Assembly (NCBI GenBank): GCA_903922535.1
Contig: CAIXUF010000606.1
Span: 1 to 33,464, forward strand
Direction of reading: 5' to 3'
Source: Candidatus Hydrogenedentota bacterium
GTDB taxonomy: Bacteria > Hydrogenedentota > Hydrogenedentia > Hydrogenedentiales > CAITNO01
DNA: 33,464 bases
Part shown: piece after piece, positions 14,950 through 22,993 of the stretch
Layout: every line of letters starts with the position of its first letter
How positions within the stretch are numbered: the first letter of the stretch is position 1
The notes under the pieces: model-generated
What the model was told of the DNA's origin: nothing
Seen by the model: only the letters and a program-made list of their open reading frames with translations
Database searches by the model: none
Made by a program: the position numbers and the translations under genes

Positions 14950-17900
14950 ATGGTTACTGCGATACTCTTGACGTTCTGTTGTGCTGTAAATACGGGCGAA
15001 GCGGTTTCGCCGGAATTGCACGCGCGTTGTTTGTCGGCGCTGCACGAGGCGCTGGCCGACGGCAAGGAGTTTGTCAAAGTCCACGCGGCCGAATCCCTAA
15101 TCTGGACCGGCAATGCTGGAAACGTCCGCGAGCTGTTTCTTGACGAGCCGATCACCGCACCGCGCTACCGCATCGGTGTTTGGCGTGTGTTGGCGCAGGC
15201 CGCACCGAACCCCAGGGAACGGCAGGAATATGAGAACAAGATTCTGGCCGTGCTGCTTGACCCAAACGCGTCCGACCGCACGCATGCCGCCGAGACATCG
15301 GGAAAACTGGGCGTTACCAGCCACGCCCCCGAGGTGCTGCTTCTGGCAAAGGGGGAGGCCGGCTCGTGCCAGGCGATGGCCCAGTGGGTGCTTGCCAATT
15401 CGGGAGAAGAGAAAGACGAAGCCTGCCTTGCAGAGTTGTTGGAGTCGCCCAACAACGATGCGCGGGGCTGCGCCGCCTATGCCCTGAGGTTCTTCAAGAA
15501 GATACGGCCGGCAACCTATGAGAAACTGAAAACTGCCGCGGAAAAGGAACCGGTGGGCTCGCCCCAACGCTCGAATATGATCAGTCCTTGGTATCTCCAT
15601 TCCACTCTCGGGGAACGGCCCGACGTTCGCACGCGGCTGATGCAATGCACTGAGACCGGCAGGAGCGAGGACAAGCGCGAAGTGTGCGCGGCCCTGGGGC
15701 GCATGCCCAATCCGGAGGACATTCCCTTCCTGACCAAGCTCCTTGCCGATGCCGACCTCGACGTTCGCGCAGGCGCGGCGGAAGCCATTCTGCGCATCGA
15801 AATCAGCCAGAAGCCTTGTGACGTGGAACGGGCCATTGCCGGCAACGGCGCGTGGGCCGATGCGGCGTTCGCGGCAACAACATCTTCAGGCTCCACCGCC
15901 TCTGCCGACACGGCCCCGGGCCTGCGCATAATTCGTGAGGATGCGGTCGGCGACACCAAACTGGGCCGCTGTTCGTTCGGCGGTCCGATGCGGTTGGGCG
16001 GGAAAGTGTATGAGCATGGGATCGGCGTGAATTCACACAGCATCCTGCGGGTCACGCCGGGCAAACCAGCCAGCCGGTTTGTCTGCGACATCGGATTGGA
16101 CCGCAATGTGGACAATACGCCGGCCTCGGTCCGCTTTCACGTTGTGGTGGACGGGCGGGACGCGTTTGCCACGGATGTTGTCCGGCCCAAGGACGGGATG
16201 CGCGGCATTGATGTGGCGCTCAACGGGGCGCGTGTGTTTGACTTGGTCGTGGACGAGGGAGGCGATGACCGTTCCTATGATCAGGCCGATTGGGCGGACG
16301 GGCGGGTGGTGTTCGAGGACGGTTCGGAGGCGTGGCTGGACGATTTGGCACGAGAAGCCACCGTGGCGACCGACCTTCCCTTCTCCTTTGTCTACGGGGG
16401 AAGATCCTCGCGGGAGTTGATCGGCAAGTGGAACCGCAACGTTCAGGATGAGCCGGTGAAGGACGGCAGCCAGGTCCGAACGCTTGCATTCAGCGATCCC
16501 GACACGGGCCTTGAGGTCCGCGCGGTCAGCATACGATATGCCGACACCCCGGGCGTGGAATGGACGCTGCATTTCACCAACAAGGGAACCGAAGACACGC
16601 CCATCCTCGAAGAGGTCTCCGCGCTCGATGTCCTCATTACGCCCGGGATGGGGAGTCCGGCGGTTTTGCACCGGTTGAACGGGGGGCCGTGCGCGGCGGA
16701 CGATTGGCTGCCCTTCGACGAGGCGGTTCCACCGGGCGGCAAGGTGGCCTTTGCCGCAACCAATGGGCGCTCATCGAACGTGAGCCCGTTCTTCAATCTG
16801 GATTGGGGTGGCGGCGGCGTGATCGTGGGCATAGGGTGGTCCGGCCAATGGCAGGCTTCGGTGGAACAGGCCAACGGCCGCATCCGCGTTCGGGCAGGCA
16901 TGCAGAACCTTCAGACAAAACTGCATCCCGGTGAGACCCTGCGCGGACCGCGCATCATGCAGTTGTACTGGACGGGCGGAGACGCGGCGCGATCCTATAA
17001 CCTGTGGCGCAGAACGATATTGGCCCACGTCGCGCCCAAAGTGGACGGCAAAACCGCCACGCCGCCCATCGCCCATCTCAGCGACGCGTTCTATGAGATG
17101 AACGCCACAAACGAAACCGTGGCGCTCTCGCATCTCGATGCTGTCAAGGACCTCGGCTTCGAGATCTTCTGGATGGACGCCTACTTCACGCGTGACGGGT
17201 TTCCCGCCGGAATGGGCCACTACGGTTTTCCCATCGACCGCGTGATACCGCACGACCGGTTCCCCAACGGAATCAAGCCGATCAGCGAAGCCATCCACGC
17301 GTCGGGCATGGGATTCCTCATGTGGTTCGAACCGGAACGCGTGGCGCCCAACACGGAATTGGCCAAAGAACATCCCGAATGGGTGATTTCCCTGGACAAC
17401 AGCGGCGGCGGGCTGTTTAACCTCGGCATTCCGGAAGCGCGGCAGTACATGACGGACTACCTGAACGCGGTGGTTAGCGAATACGGGCTGGACTGGCTGC
17501 GGATTGACTACAACATCGATCCGCTTCCCTATTGGGAACACTTGAACGCCAAAGAGCCGGACCGGCGCGGCATGGCGGAGATCCGGTATGTGGAGGGGCT
17601 TTACCGGATGTGGGATGACATCCGGGCGGCCAATCCCCGTCTGCTCATTGACGATTGCGCCAGCGGCGGACGCCGCATCGACATGGAAACCATCTCCAGG
17701 TCCATTCCGTTGTGGCGAACCGACGCGACCATCGGGCCCCTGATGAACAACGACTTCAACCAGGCAGCCATGCAGAATCAGCTAATGACGGCCGGATTGA
17801 GCCGCTACGTCCCGTTCAGCGCCAGCGGCCAGATGGGCGCGGCACCCTATCTGTTCCGAAGCGGCTTCAACGGAGGCATCTCATTCGCCGAAGACTGCCG

Positions 17901-18276
17901 TCCCAAGGACTATCCGCGCGAGCAGTTAAAACAGGCCATTGCCGAAGGCAAACGGATTCGAAAGTACTTCTTCGGCGACTACTATCCGCTGTCGGACATA
18001 ACGATGAGCCCAAAGGACTGGTGCGTGCTCCAGTACAACCGGCCCGCGGAACGCGACGGCATGATCGTTGCCTACCGCCGACCCACGTCTCCCTATGGCG
18101 CGTTCCAGTGTGAACTCCGCGACATTGAACTGAACGCGGAATACGAAGTCACGCTGTACCAGACCTATGAAGCGGCCGAACCCATTCGAATGAAAGGTTT
18201 CCAATTCGCGCATTTCCAGGCCGAGATACCGGCACGTCCGGGTTCCCTCCTGGTGGAATACAAAGCGCTGAACTAG
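14950..18276 (+). CDS. HEAT-repeat / NPCBM / GH36 alpha-galactosidase-like fusion
   Basis: This 1108-aa protein has a short hydrophobic N-terminus (about 1-18) that suggests export. Residues about 20-290 are alpha-helical repeats of HEAT type (for example DLDVRAGAAEAILRIE and KREVCAALGRMPNPEDIPFL). Residues about 325-455 are an NPCBM carbohydrate-binding module (GGKVYEHGIGVNSHS, then DWADGRVVFEDG). Residues about 470-1100 are a GH36 module: an N-terminal sandwich, then the barrel with EIFWMDAYF and LMWFEPERVAP. The nucleophile is Asp853 in LRIDYN and the likely acid/base is Asp925 in PLWRTDA, after IDDCASGGRR. GH36 enzymes are retaining alpha-galactosidases or alpha-N-acetylgalactosaminidases; specificity here is unknown. 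The HEAT front end is unusual for the family. It ends convergently with the gene at 18288, only 11 bases away. Confidence 0.88.
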   Translation: MVTAILLTFCCAVNTGEAVSPELHARCLSALHEALADGKEFVKVHAAESLIWTGNAGNVRELFLDEPITAPRYRIGVWRVLAQAAPNPRERQEYENKILAVLLDPNASDRTHAAETSGKLGVTSHAPEVLLLAKGEAGSCQAMAQWVLANSGEEKDEACLAELLESPNNDARGCAAYALRFFKKIRPATYEKLKTAAEKEPVGSPQRSNMISPWYLHSTLGERPDVRTRLMQCTETGRSEDKREVCAALGRMPNPEDIPFLTKLLADADLDVRAGAAEAILRIEISQKPCDVERAIAGNGAWADAAFAATTSSGSTASADTAPGLRIIREDAVGDTKLGRCSFGGPMRLGGKVYEHGIGVNSHSILRVTPGKPASRFVCDIGLDRNVDNTPASVRFHVVVDGRDAFATDVVRPKDGMRGIDVALNGARVFDLVVDEGGDDRSYDQADWADGRVVFEDGSEAWLDDLAREATVATDLPFSFVYGGRSSRELIGKWNRNVQDEPVKDGSQVRTLAFSDPDTGLEVRAVSIRYADTPGVEWTLHFTNKGTEDTPILEEVSALDVLITPGMGSPAVLHRLNGGPCAADDWLPFDEAVPPGGKVAFAATNGRSSNVSPFFNLDWGGGGVIVGIGWSGQWQASVEQANGRIRVRAGMQNLQTKLHPGETLRGPRIMQLYWTGGDAARSYNLWRRTILAHVAPKVDGKTATPPIAHLSDAFYEMNATNETVALSHLDAVKDLGFEIFWMDAYFTRDGFPAGMGHYGFPIDRVIPHDRFPNGIKPISEAIHASGMGFLMWFEPERVAPNTELAKEHPEWVISLDNSGGGLFNLGIPEARQYMTDYLNAVVSEYGLDWLRIDYNIDPLPYWEHLNAKEPDRRGMAEIRYVEGLYRMWDDIRAANPRLLIDDCASGGRRIDMETISRSIPLWRTDATIGPLMNNDFNQAAMQNQLMTAGLSRYVPFSASGQMGAAPYLFRSGFNGGISFAEDCRPKDYPREQLKQAIAEGKRIRKYFFGDYYPLSDITMSPKDWCVLQYNRPAERDGMIVAYRRPTSPYGAFQCELRDIELNAEYEVTLYQTYEAAEPIRMKGFQFAHFQAEIPARPGSLLVEYKALN

Positions 18277-18287
18277 CGCTGACGGGC

Positions 18288-19703
18288 TTATCGCCTCTTG
18301 CGGACCTTCGGACCAAGCTGGTTGATGCCGTCGAGGGCGGAATCGTCTTTGTATTCGGGCCACGCATGCCGGAGTGAACCAAGTTCACGGTGGGCGTTTC
18401 CATGCAGGCGCAGGCAGAGAGACTTGGCTGCGCGAACGACCTTCGCGCCGGTCTTCTCCTCAAGAAAACTGCTCCGCGCCGTCCGGGTCTCGTAGCCACC
18501 CCCCGCAAACGCGGATTCGGCGCAGACGTAGCCATAATAACCGTTGGCCAGTTCGACGCAGCATGTGTGATCGAACGGCGATGCCGCGGCCACGTCCATC
18601 GCGAAAGCCTGAAAGAACTCCGCGGGAACACCCCAGAACATCCCATTGCCAATCCTGACCCCCATGATCTCCAGATTGCGGTGGGCACACTCCTTGCGCA
18701 GTGCATCGACCTTGATCAATTCGTTTGCATAGATCGTTTCGACGTTCTCTGCGGTGGGGGCCTGCTTGCGGAGCAACTTGCTGGCTTCGCGCAACGCATC
18801 GGCGGAGACGGGGCGGATGCCCGCGCGGACCTTTGTCGATTCACAATCGAGAGAGGCATTGAGCACATAGTCTGTGCGCGCGACGGCCTGAATGGCCGCC
18901 CCGCCCACGCTTCGTCCGGTCCGTCCGGCCCAATAGGGGCCCAATTCGAGCGGGCGCGGATTGCGGTTGTCCACCTGGGTCACATCGCCGCAGGCACTGT
19001 TGAGAAACACCACGCCAAATCCGGGGCCGTATGCGGCGCACAGCGTGTCCACAACCCACTTGACGTAATCGGCCGAATAGAGCAGGCCGTTCATGTGCGT
19101 GCCGTGGCAGGCAAAATGGACGATGCAGCCCGACGGCGCAAAGGTCCGCGGATCACAGAAGGAAAGGACCGTCACTGTCGGATCTTCGGGGCCGGCCGCT
19201 TCGATGATGTCGGGATTCATCTTGCCGGGATGTGTGCGCTGGAGGCCGTCCTTCATGAGAAAGCGGCGGTTGAATGCCACGCCCGGAGCCGCGGCGTCAC
19301 TCCAACCTGTCAGTGCCGGACGCCGGACGCGGAACGCCTCGGAAATCGCGGCGCCGATTTGTCCGGCGACGAAGTCCATGTACTCCTCGTCCGGTTCCGA
19401 CAGGAAGCCGCCGAAGAGCGGACCGCCGGAGTGCGTGTGCGTTGCAGCGATGAAGCAATGGGCTGCCGGGATGCCGCAGAGCCTTTGTGCTTCTATGCGC
19501 GCCCTGGTCACCACCTGTTCCGGGACAACAATCGCGTCGACCTGAACAAACGCCACCGTCTGTCCATCGTCAAGGACGGCGGCACGGACAAAGAGGTCAT
19601 CGTGTGTGCCCACCGCCAGACGCTGTTCAAAGAGGCCCGGAATATCCTTGCCGGGTATCGGCGTAATGCAGGCGGAGGCAAAACCGGCTTTCATTGCATT
19701 CAT
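18288..19703 (-). CDS. Neutral/alkaline non-lysosomal ceramidase-like protein
   Basis: This 471-aa protein has a signature of the neutral ceramidase-like N-terminal domain. The start ATGAATGCA at 19703 follows AGGGA; a GTG start ten codons earlier (19733) is in frame but weaker. Key stretches are GFASACITPIPG at the N-terminus, ATHTHSGG (His89, His91), HFACHGTHM (His196, His200, His203) and NSACGDVT (235-242), which match the zinc-site region of the family. The usual C-terminal Ig-like domain of true ceramidases is missing. No signal peptide is visible. In PVC-type bacteria such short ceramidase-like proteins are frequent in sugar catabolic loci and their real substrates are unproven (family knowledge), so N-acyl-amide hydrolysis is only a hypothesis. 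Confidence 0.85.
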   Translation of the reverse strand: MNAMKAGFASACITPIPGKDIPGLFEQRLAVGTHDDLFVRAAVLDDGQTVAFVQVDAIVVPEQVVTRARIEAQRLCGIPAAHCFIAATHTHSGGPLFGGFLSEPDEEYMDFVAGQIGAAISEAFRVRRPALTGWSDAAAPGVAFNRRFLMKDGLQRTHPGKMNPDIIEAAGPEDPTVTVLSFCDPRTFAPSGCIVHFACHGTHMNGLLYSADYVKWVVDTLCAAYGPGFGVVFLNSACGDVTQVDNRNPRPLELGPYWAGRTGRSVGGAAIQAVARTDYVLNASLDCESTKVRAGIRPVSADALREASKLLRKQAPTAENVETIYANELIKVDALRKECAHRNLEIMGVRIGNGMFWGVPAEFFQAFAMDVAAASPFDHTCCVELANGYYGYVCAESAFAGGGYETRTARSSFLEEKTGAKVVRAAKSLCLRLHGNAHRELGSLRHAWPEYKDDSALDGINQLGPKVRKRR

Positions 19704-19781
19704 GGGCGGTTCCCTGTCAAGATCACGTTCCACCCTATTGAATCACAATGAGGGGCTGTTTGCAATGTGAAGGAAACAGTC

Positions 19782-20204
19782 ATGCCCAACGTTCACAAAG
19801 ACTTTCACGGAGCGCTAAGTTACGGATTGCAGTTTGTCGAGGACAACTATGGCCGGGAGGGCATGGGTGACTTTCTCGCCGGATTGGCGGACACCGTGTA
19901 CAAGCCGCTGTGCGACGATTTGCGCGCCCGCGGACTCGATGCCCTGCGGGAACACTGGCAGACCGTGTTTGACCTCGAACAGGGCGGCTATGCGATGGCC
20001 ATGGACGGTGAAACGTTGGTGCTAACCGTCACACGCTGCCCCGCGATTGCACACATGCACGAACATGGCTATGCCGTCGCCGAACACTATTGCGAACACA
20101 CGCGGATTGTCAATGAGGCGGTCTGCGCCGCCGTGGGGTATGCGTCCAGCGTCGAATACGACCAGCAGGCGGGTTCCTGTGTTCAACGGTTCTGGAGGAA
20201 ATGA
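19782..20204 (+). CDS. Small CP/YCEH-motif protein, first of a tandem pair
   Basis: This is a 140-aa soluble protein; the ATG at 19782 follows AAGGAA, and a GTG five codons upstream is rejected. The N-terminal half is helical. The C-terminal half carries LVLTVTRCPAIAHM, then HYCEHTR, then VEYDQQAGSCVQRFWRK. This order (strand-RCP, helix with Tyr-Cys-Glu, final strand with Cys) resembles the L-2-amino-thiazoline-4-carboxylate hydrolase-like fold. That family match is from memory of its layout and is not certain. The next gene, five bases later, encodes a paralogue, so the two may form a heterodimer. No catalytic function can be assigned. It is flanked by a ceramidase-like gene and a symporter gene. 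Confidence 0.75.
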   Translation: MPNVHKDFHGALSYGLQFVEDNYGREGMGDFLAGLADTVYKPLCDDLRARGLDALREHWQTVFDLEQGGYAMAMDGETLVLTVTRCPAIAHMHEHGYAVAEHYCEHTRIVNEAVCAAVGYASSVEYDQQAGSCVQRFWRK

Positions 20205-20208
20205 CGCG

Positions 20209-20646
20209 ATGATCTCATGCACCGAATTCATCTGGGTCTACGCCGCGCTGTTCCAGTTTCTCGAAGAGAAAGGCGGCAAGGAAAAGGTCATTGAATTCTG
20301 GAAGGGCATCTCGGATAACTTTCTGGGCAACCTCCGTGAAGCAGTGGAGGCGGACGGATTGAAGGGCATGCACCACTACTGGTCGCACACGCTCGGCGAA
20401 GAAGGCGGCCGCCACACCATGACGCTTTACGATGACATGTTCGTCATAGACATGCACGAGTGCCCCTCCGCAAGACTCATCTTCCGCGAAGGCCGCGGCA
20501 CACCCTACGCCGACTACTGCGAACACTGCCGTTGGCTGTATCCACCCCTGCTCGCCAAATACGGTTTTGAGACCGACATGCACATCATAGACTGCAATAA
20601 GGGCCAGTGCCGGCTTACCGTGCGAAAGCGGGAAGAAATGTCTTGA
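20209..20646 (+). CDS. Small CP/YCEH-motif protein, second of a tandem pair
   Basis: This is a 145-aa protein paralogous to the product of the gene ending at 20204. The ATG at 20209 uses a GGAGG placed inside the last codons of the upstream gene, so translation is probably coupled. Shared layout: a helical N-terminus, a HYWSHTL segment matching HWQTVF in the partner, then IDMHECPSARLIF, DYCEHCRW and a closing strand with Cys (DCNKGQCRLTVRK). It has extra cysteines compared with the partner (YCEHCR, DCNKGQC). Function is unknown; see the first gene of the pair. It ends two bases before the convergent symporter stop, with no room for separate terminators. Confidence 0.75.
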   Translation: MISCTEFIWVYAALFQFLEEKGGKEKVIEFWKGISDNFLGNLREAVEADGLKGMHHYWSHTLGEEGGRHTMTLYDDMFVIDMHECPSARLIFREGRGTPYADYCEHCRWLYPPLLAKYGFETDMHIIDCNKGQCRLTVRKREEMS

Positions 20647-20648
20647 CT

Positions 20649-22124
20649 CTAACAGTGGGCCTTTGCCATGTTCCACGCCAGGCTGAAGGCATAACCGAGG
20701 ACGGAACTCACCACAAGGCCGAGGAGCCCCCACCACAGCCAGAAGATGCTCGTGCTCAGCCATGCCACCGCGCCAAGACCACACAGGGTCCCCAGAAACA
20801 CCCCGGGCGCGTTGGCCCGTTTGCTGAGCACGCCCAGCATGAACATGGCGACGACCGGCCCCACAAGGAAACTCGCGATTTTTCCGTTCATCTCAATGAT
20901 CGTTCCCAGGTTGCCCACGAGGAACGCCGCCCCTGTTGCCGTGAATCCAAGACAGAGCGTCGCCGCACGCCCGGCGCGCAGGTAGTGCGCCTCGCTCTTT
21001 TCCGCGCGGTGAAAGAAGCGTTTGTAGAAGTCCATCACCACCACCGTGGTCACCGAATTCAATCCGGAACTGAAGCTGCCCATGGTGGCCGCCACAATGC
21101 CGGCGATCACCAGCCCGGATATCCCCACGGGCAGGCCGTAGGTGATGAAGTGCGGAAAGACGCGGTTGGTGGCCTGGATGGGATGGTCGGGGTCCAGGGC
21201 GAGGAGGGCCTTCATCATGTCGGGATGCTGCTGGTAATAGGCGAACAGCCCCGTGCCCACGAGGTACAGGGCGAGTGTGACCGGGATGACCAGCAGCGAT
21301 TGTCCAACGGCGCTCTTGATGAGGTCTTTCATGGACTTGGCCGTAAAGTAGCGCTGGACAACCACCTGGTCGACGCCGTAGGACGACACGTTGTTGACCA
21401 GGCTCATGGCGATGAGGCCCCAGACGGTGAATTCGGCGCTGAAATGCCAGTCGAAACTGGCCATGCGGGTATGGCCGTGCTCGGCCGCAATCGTCCAGAT
21501 GGCCGCCGCGTTGCCGCCGAAATCGTAGAGGATGAAGGCCAGCGCCACGACAATTCCGAAGGACAGCACGCAGAAATGGATCACGTCGCACCAGATGACG
21601 GCTTCGATGCCGCCCAGTGTGGTGTAGAAGGTCGTCAGGAGGCCGGTGGCAAGGATGCAGAAGGTAAGGTTCACGCCGGTGACGACGGACAGCGCCAGTG
21701 CGGGCGTGTAGATGACGGAGGCCAGCCAGCCGCCGCGCGTCAACAGGAACAGGAACGCCGCAAGCAGGCGAATCGAGGTGTGGTACCGTTGTTCCAGGTA
21801 CTCATACACGGTGAAGATCCGCAGGCGGTAGAATACCTGCAACACGGTTAGGACGGCGATCAGGACAGCAAAGGGAAGGATGAGAATCGAAAGGGCATAG
21901 CGCAGGTCGTGCTGAAACGACATGGCCGGCGCGCCCATGTAAGTGATGGCGCTCAGGTCAGAGGCAATCACGGACAGGGCGATGGGGAGCCACTTAAAGC
22001 TGCGGTTCGCGAGAAAGAAGTCAGAGGTGGTCTTCTGGCGGCGCGCAAAAGTACTGCCCAAGACAACGATGCCCAGGATATAAGCGACCATGACGACGGT
22101 GTCGATGAGTGCCCAACTTCGCAT
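20649..22124 (-). CDS. Sodium:solute symporter (SSS family, SGLT/NIS-like)
   Basis: This 491-aa polytopic protein has about 13 transmembrane segments. Family hallmarks include SDFFLANRSFKWLPIALSVIA (split here as the SDFFLANRS loop and the following TM2), TMGSFSSGLNSVTTVVVMDFYKRF region (Ser-rich Na2 site, about 345-370) and a closing Trp-rich TM. It belongs to the branch with SGLT and iodide-type transporters, unlike the symporter at 4797. It is the last gene of a minus-strand cluster of aminotransferase, LysE, oxidoreductase and SDR genes. It is separated from the SDR gene by 63 bases holding a GC-rich hairpin. The likely role is Na+-driven uptake of the sugar or sugar acid handled by that cluster; the substrate is unknown. 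Confidence 0.9.
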   Translation of the reverse strand: MRSWALIDTVVMVAYILGIVVLGSTFARRQKTTSDFFLANRSFKWLPIALSVIASDLSAITYMGAPAMSFQHDLRYALSILILPFAVLIAVLTVLQVFYRLRIFTVYEYLEQRYHTSIRLLAAFLFLLTRGGWLASVIYTPALALSVVTGVNLTFCILATGLLTTFYTTLGGIEAVIWCDVIHFCVLSFGIVVALAFILYDFGGNAAAIWTIAAEHGHTRMASFDWHFSAEFTVWGLIAMSLVNNVSSYGVDQVVVQRYFTAKSMKDLIKSAVGQSLLVIPVTLALYLVGTGLFAYYQQHPDMMKALLALDPDHPIQATNRVFPHFITYGLPVGISGLVIAGIVAATMGSFSSGLNSVTTVVVMDFYKRFFHRAEKSEAHYLRAGRAATLCLGFTATGAAFLVGNLGTIIEMNGKIASFLVGPVVAMFMLGVLSKRANAPGVFLGTLCGLGAVAWLSTSIFWLWWGLLGLVVSSVLGYAFSLAWNMAKAHC

Positions 22125-22145
22125 CAGCTAGCGACTCCTACTGGG

Positions 22146-22168
22146 AGCGCCGGCGTCCCGCCGGCGCT
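22146..22168. repeat. GC-rich perfect hairpin, possible interspersed repeat
   Basis: The GCGCCGGCG arm (22147-22155) and CGCCGGCGC arm (22159-22167) pair perfectly around a three-base loop, extended by an A-T pair. It lies in the 63-base gap between the SDR and symporter genes. There is no T-run, so it is not a classical intrinsic terminator. It has the look of an intergenic REP-like hairpin and could stabilise or separate parts of the operon message. Confidence 0.55.
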
Positions 22169-22187
22169 TGCCCGTCAGTCCGTTTGT

Positions 22188-22973
22188 CTATTTGGCTGTG
22201 TAGCCTCCATCCACGGGAAGATTCACGCCGGTAATGTATGCCGACGCATCGCTGCCGAGAAAGACCACGGCGCCCGCCAGGTCCGTTTCGTTGGCGAGCC
22301 GTCCGAGAAAGGTGCGGTCGCTGTACTGACGCACAAACGGCTCCGGCATTGAGGCCGTCCAAAAACCGCCCGGCGAGATGCAGTTGCACCGCACCCCTTT
22401 GCCTCCGTAGTAGCTGGCGACAAACCGCGTGAAATTGATCATGCCGCCCTTGTGAAAGAAGTAGTCGGGATACCACCCGCTCATTTCCGTGCCGCGGTAG
22501 ATCGTGGGGTCCGGTCCAATCATGCCCTGGATTGAGCCTATGTTGAGGATGGAACCGTTGCCTTGTTTGGCCATCACGTCGCCCACCGCGCGGGTGACCG
22601 CAAACAGTCCCGTCGCGTTGATGCGCATGCTCTCGGCGAAGGTTTCGATGTCGTCCCCGTAGCCATTCTTCATGGGACGGGCCACGGCATTGTTCACGAG
22701 CATGTCTATGCGCCCGCTGTGTTCCAAGATGTGATCGCGCAGCGCAAGTGCCGATGCCTCTTCGCCCTGGTCAAACTGCACGGGGTGAATACGGAGCCCT
22801 TCCGCGGCCAGCGTGTCCGCCAGCGCCTTGAGCGCATCAAGGTTGCGCGATGCCATATAGGTCTCCGCGCCGGCTTCAGAGACCGCACGCACGATCTGGC
22901 GGCCGTATAGCCCGGCTCCGCCGGTAATGACCGCCACCTTTCCAGACAATGAGAACTTATCCAACGAGGACAT
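22188..22973 (-). CDS. Short-chain dehydrogenase/reductase (SDR family)
   Basis: This is a 261-aa classical SDR. The start at 22973 is set by AGGAGAGG upstream and by the protein beginning just before the Rossmann fold; the longer frame to 23198 overlaps the next gene and is rejected. Cofactor motif TGGAGLYG is at 17-24, NNA at 94-96, catalytic Ser147 in NIGSIQG, and the Tyr171-x3-Lys175 pair in DYFFHKGG. The C-terminal GVNLPVDGGYTAK is typical. The stretch between Ser and Tyr is longer than usual (PDPTIYRGTEMSGWY). It should oxidise or reduce a sugar-like alcohol or ketone with NAD(P)H in the cytoplasm. It is cotranscribed with the Gfo/Idh/MocA gene 20 bases upstream. Confidence 0.92.
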   Translation of the reverse strand: MSSLDKFSLSGKVAVITGGAGLYGRQIVRAVSEAGAETYMASRNLDALKALADTLAAEGLRIHPVQFDQGEEASALALRDHILEHSGRIDMLVNNAVARPMKNGYGDDIETFAESMRINATGLFAVTRAVGDVMAKQGNGSILNIGSIQGMIGPDPTIYRGTEMSGWYPDYFFHKGGMINFTRFVASYYGGKGVRCNCISPGGFWTASMPEPFVRQYSDRTFLGRLANETDLAGAVVFLGSDASAYITGVNLPVDGGYTAK

Positions 22974-22993
22974 GAACCTCTCCTTGCGATGTC

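Noticed and set aside
18277..18287. Bidirectional terminator between the convergent GH36 and ceramidase-like genes
   Set aside because: Eleven bases hold no stem-loop or T-run.
18390..19751. 453-codon plus-strand frame opposite the ceramidase-like gene
   Set aside because: No recognisable domain; the minus frame has ATHTHSGG and NSACGDVT family motifs and a proper RBS.
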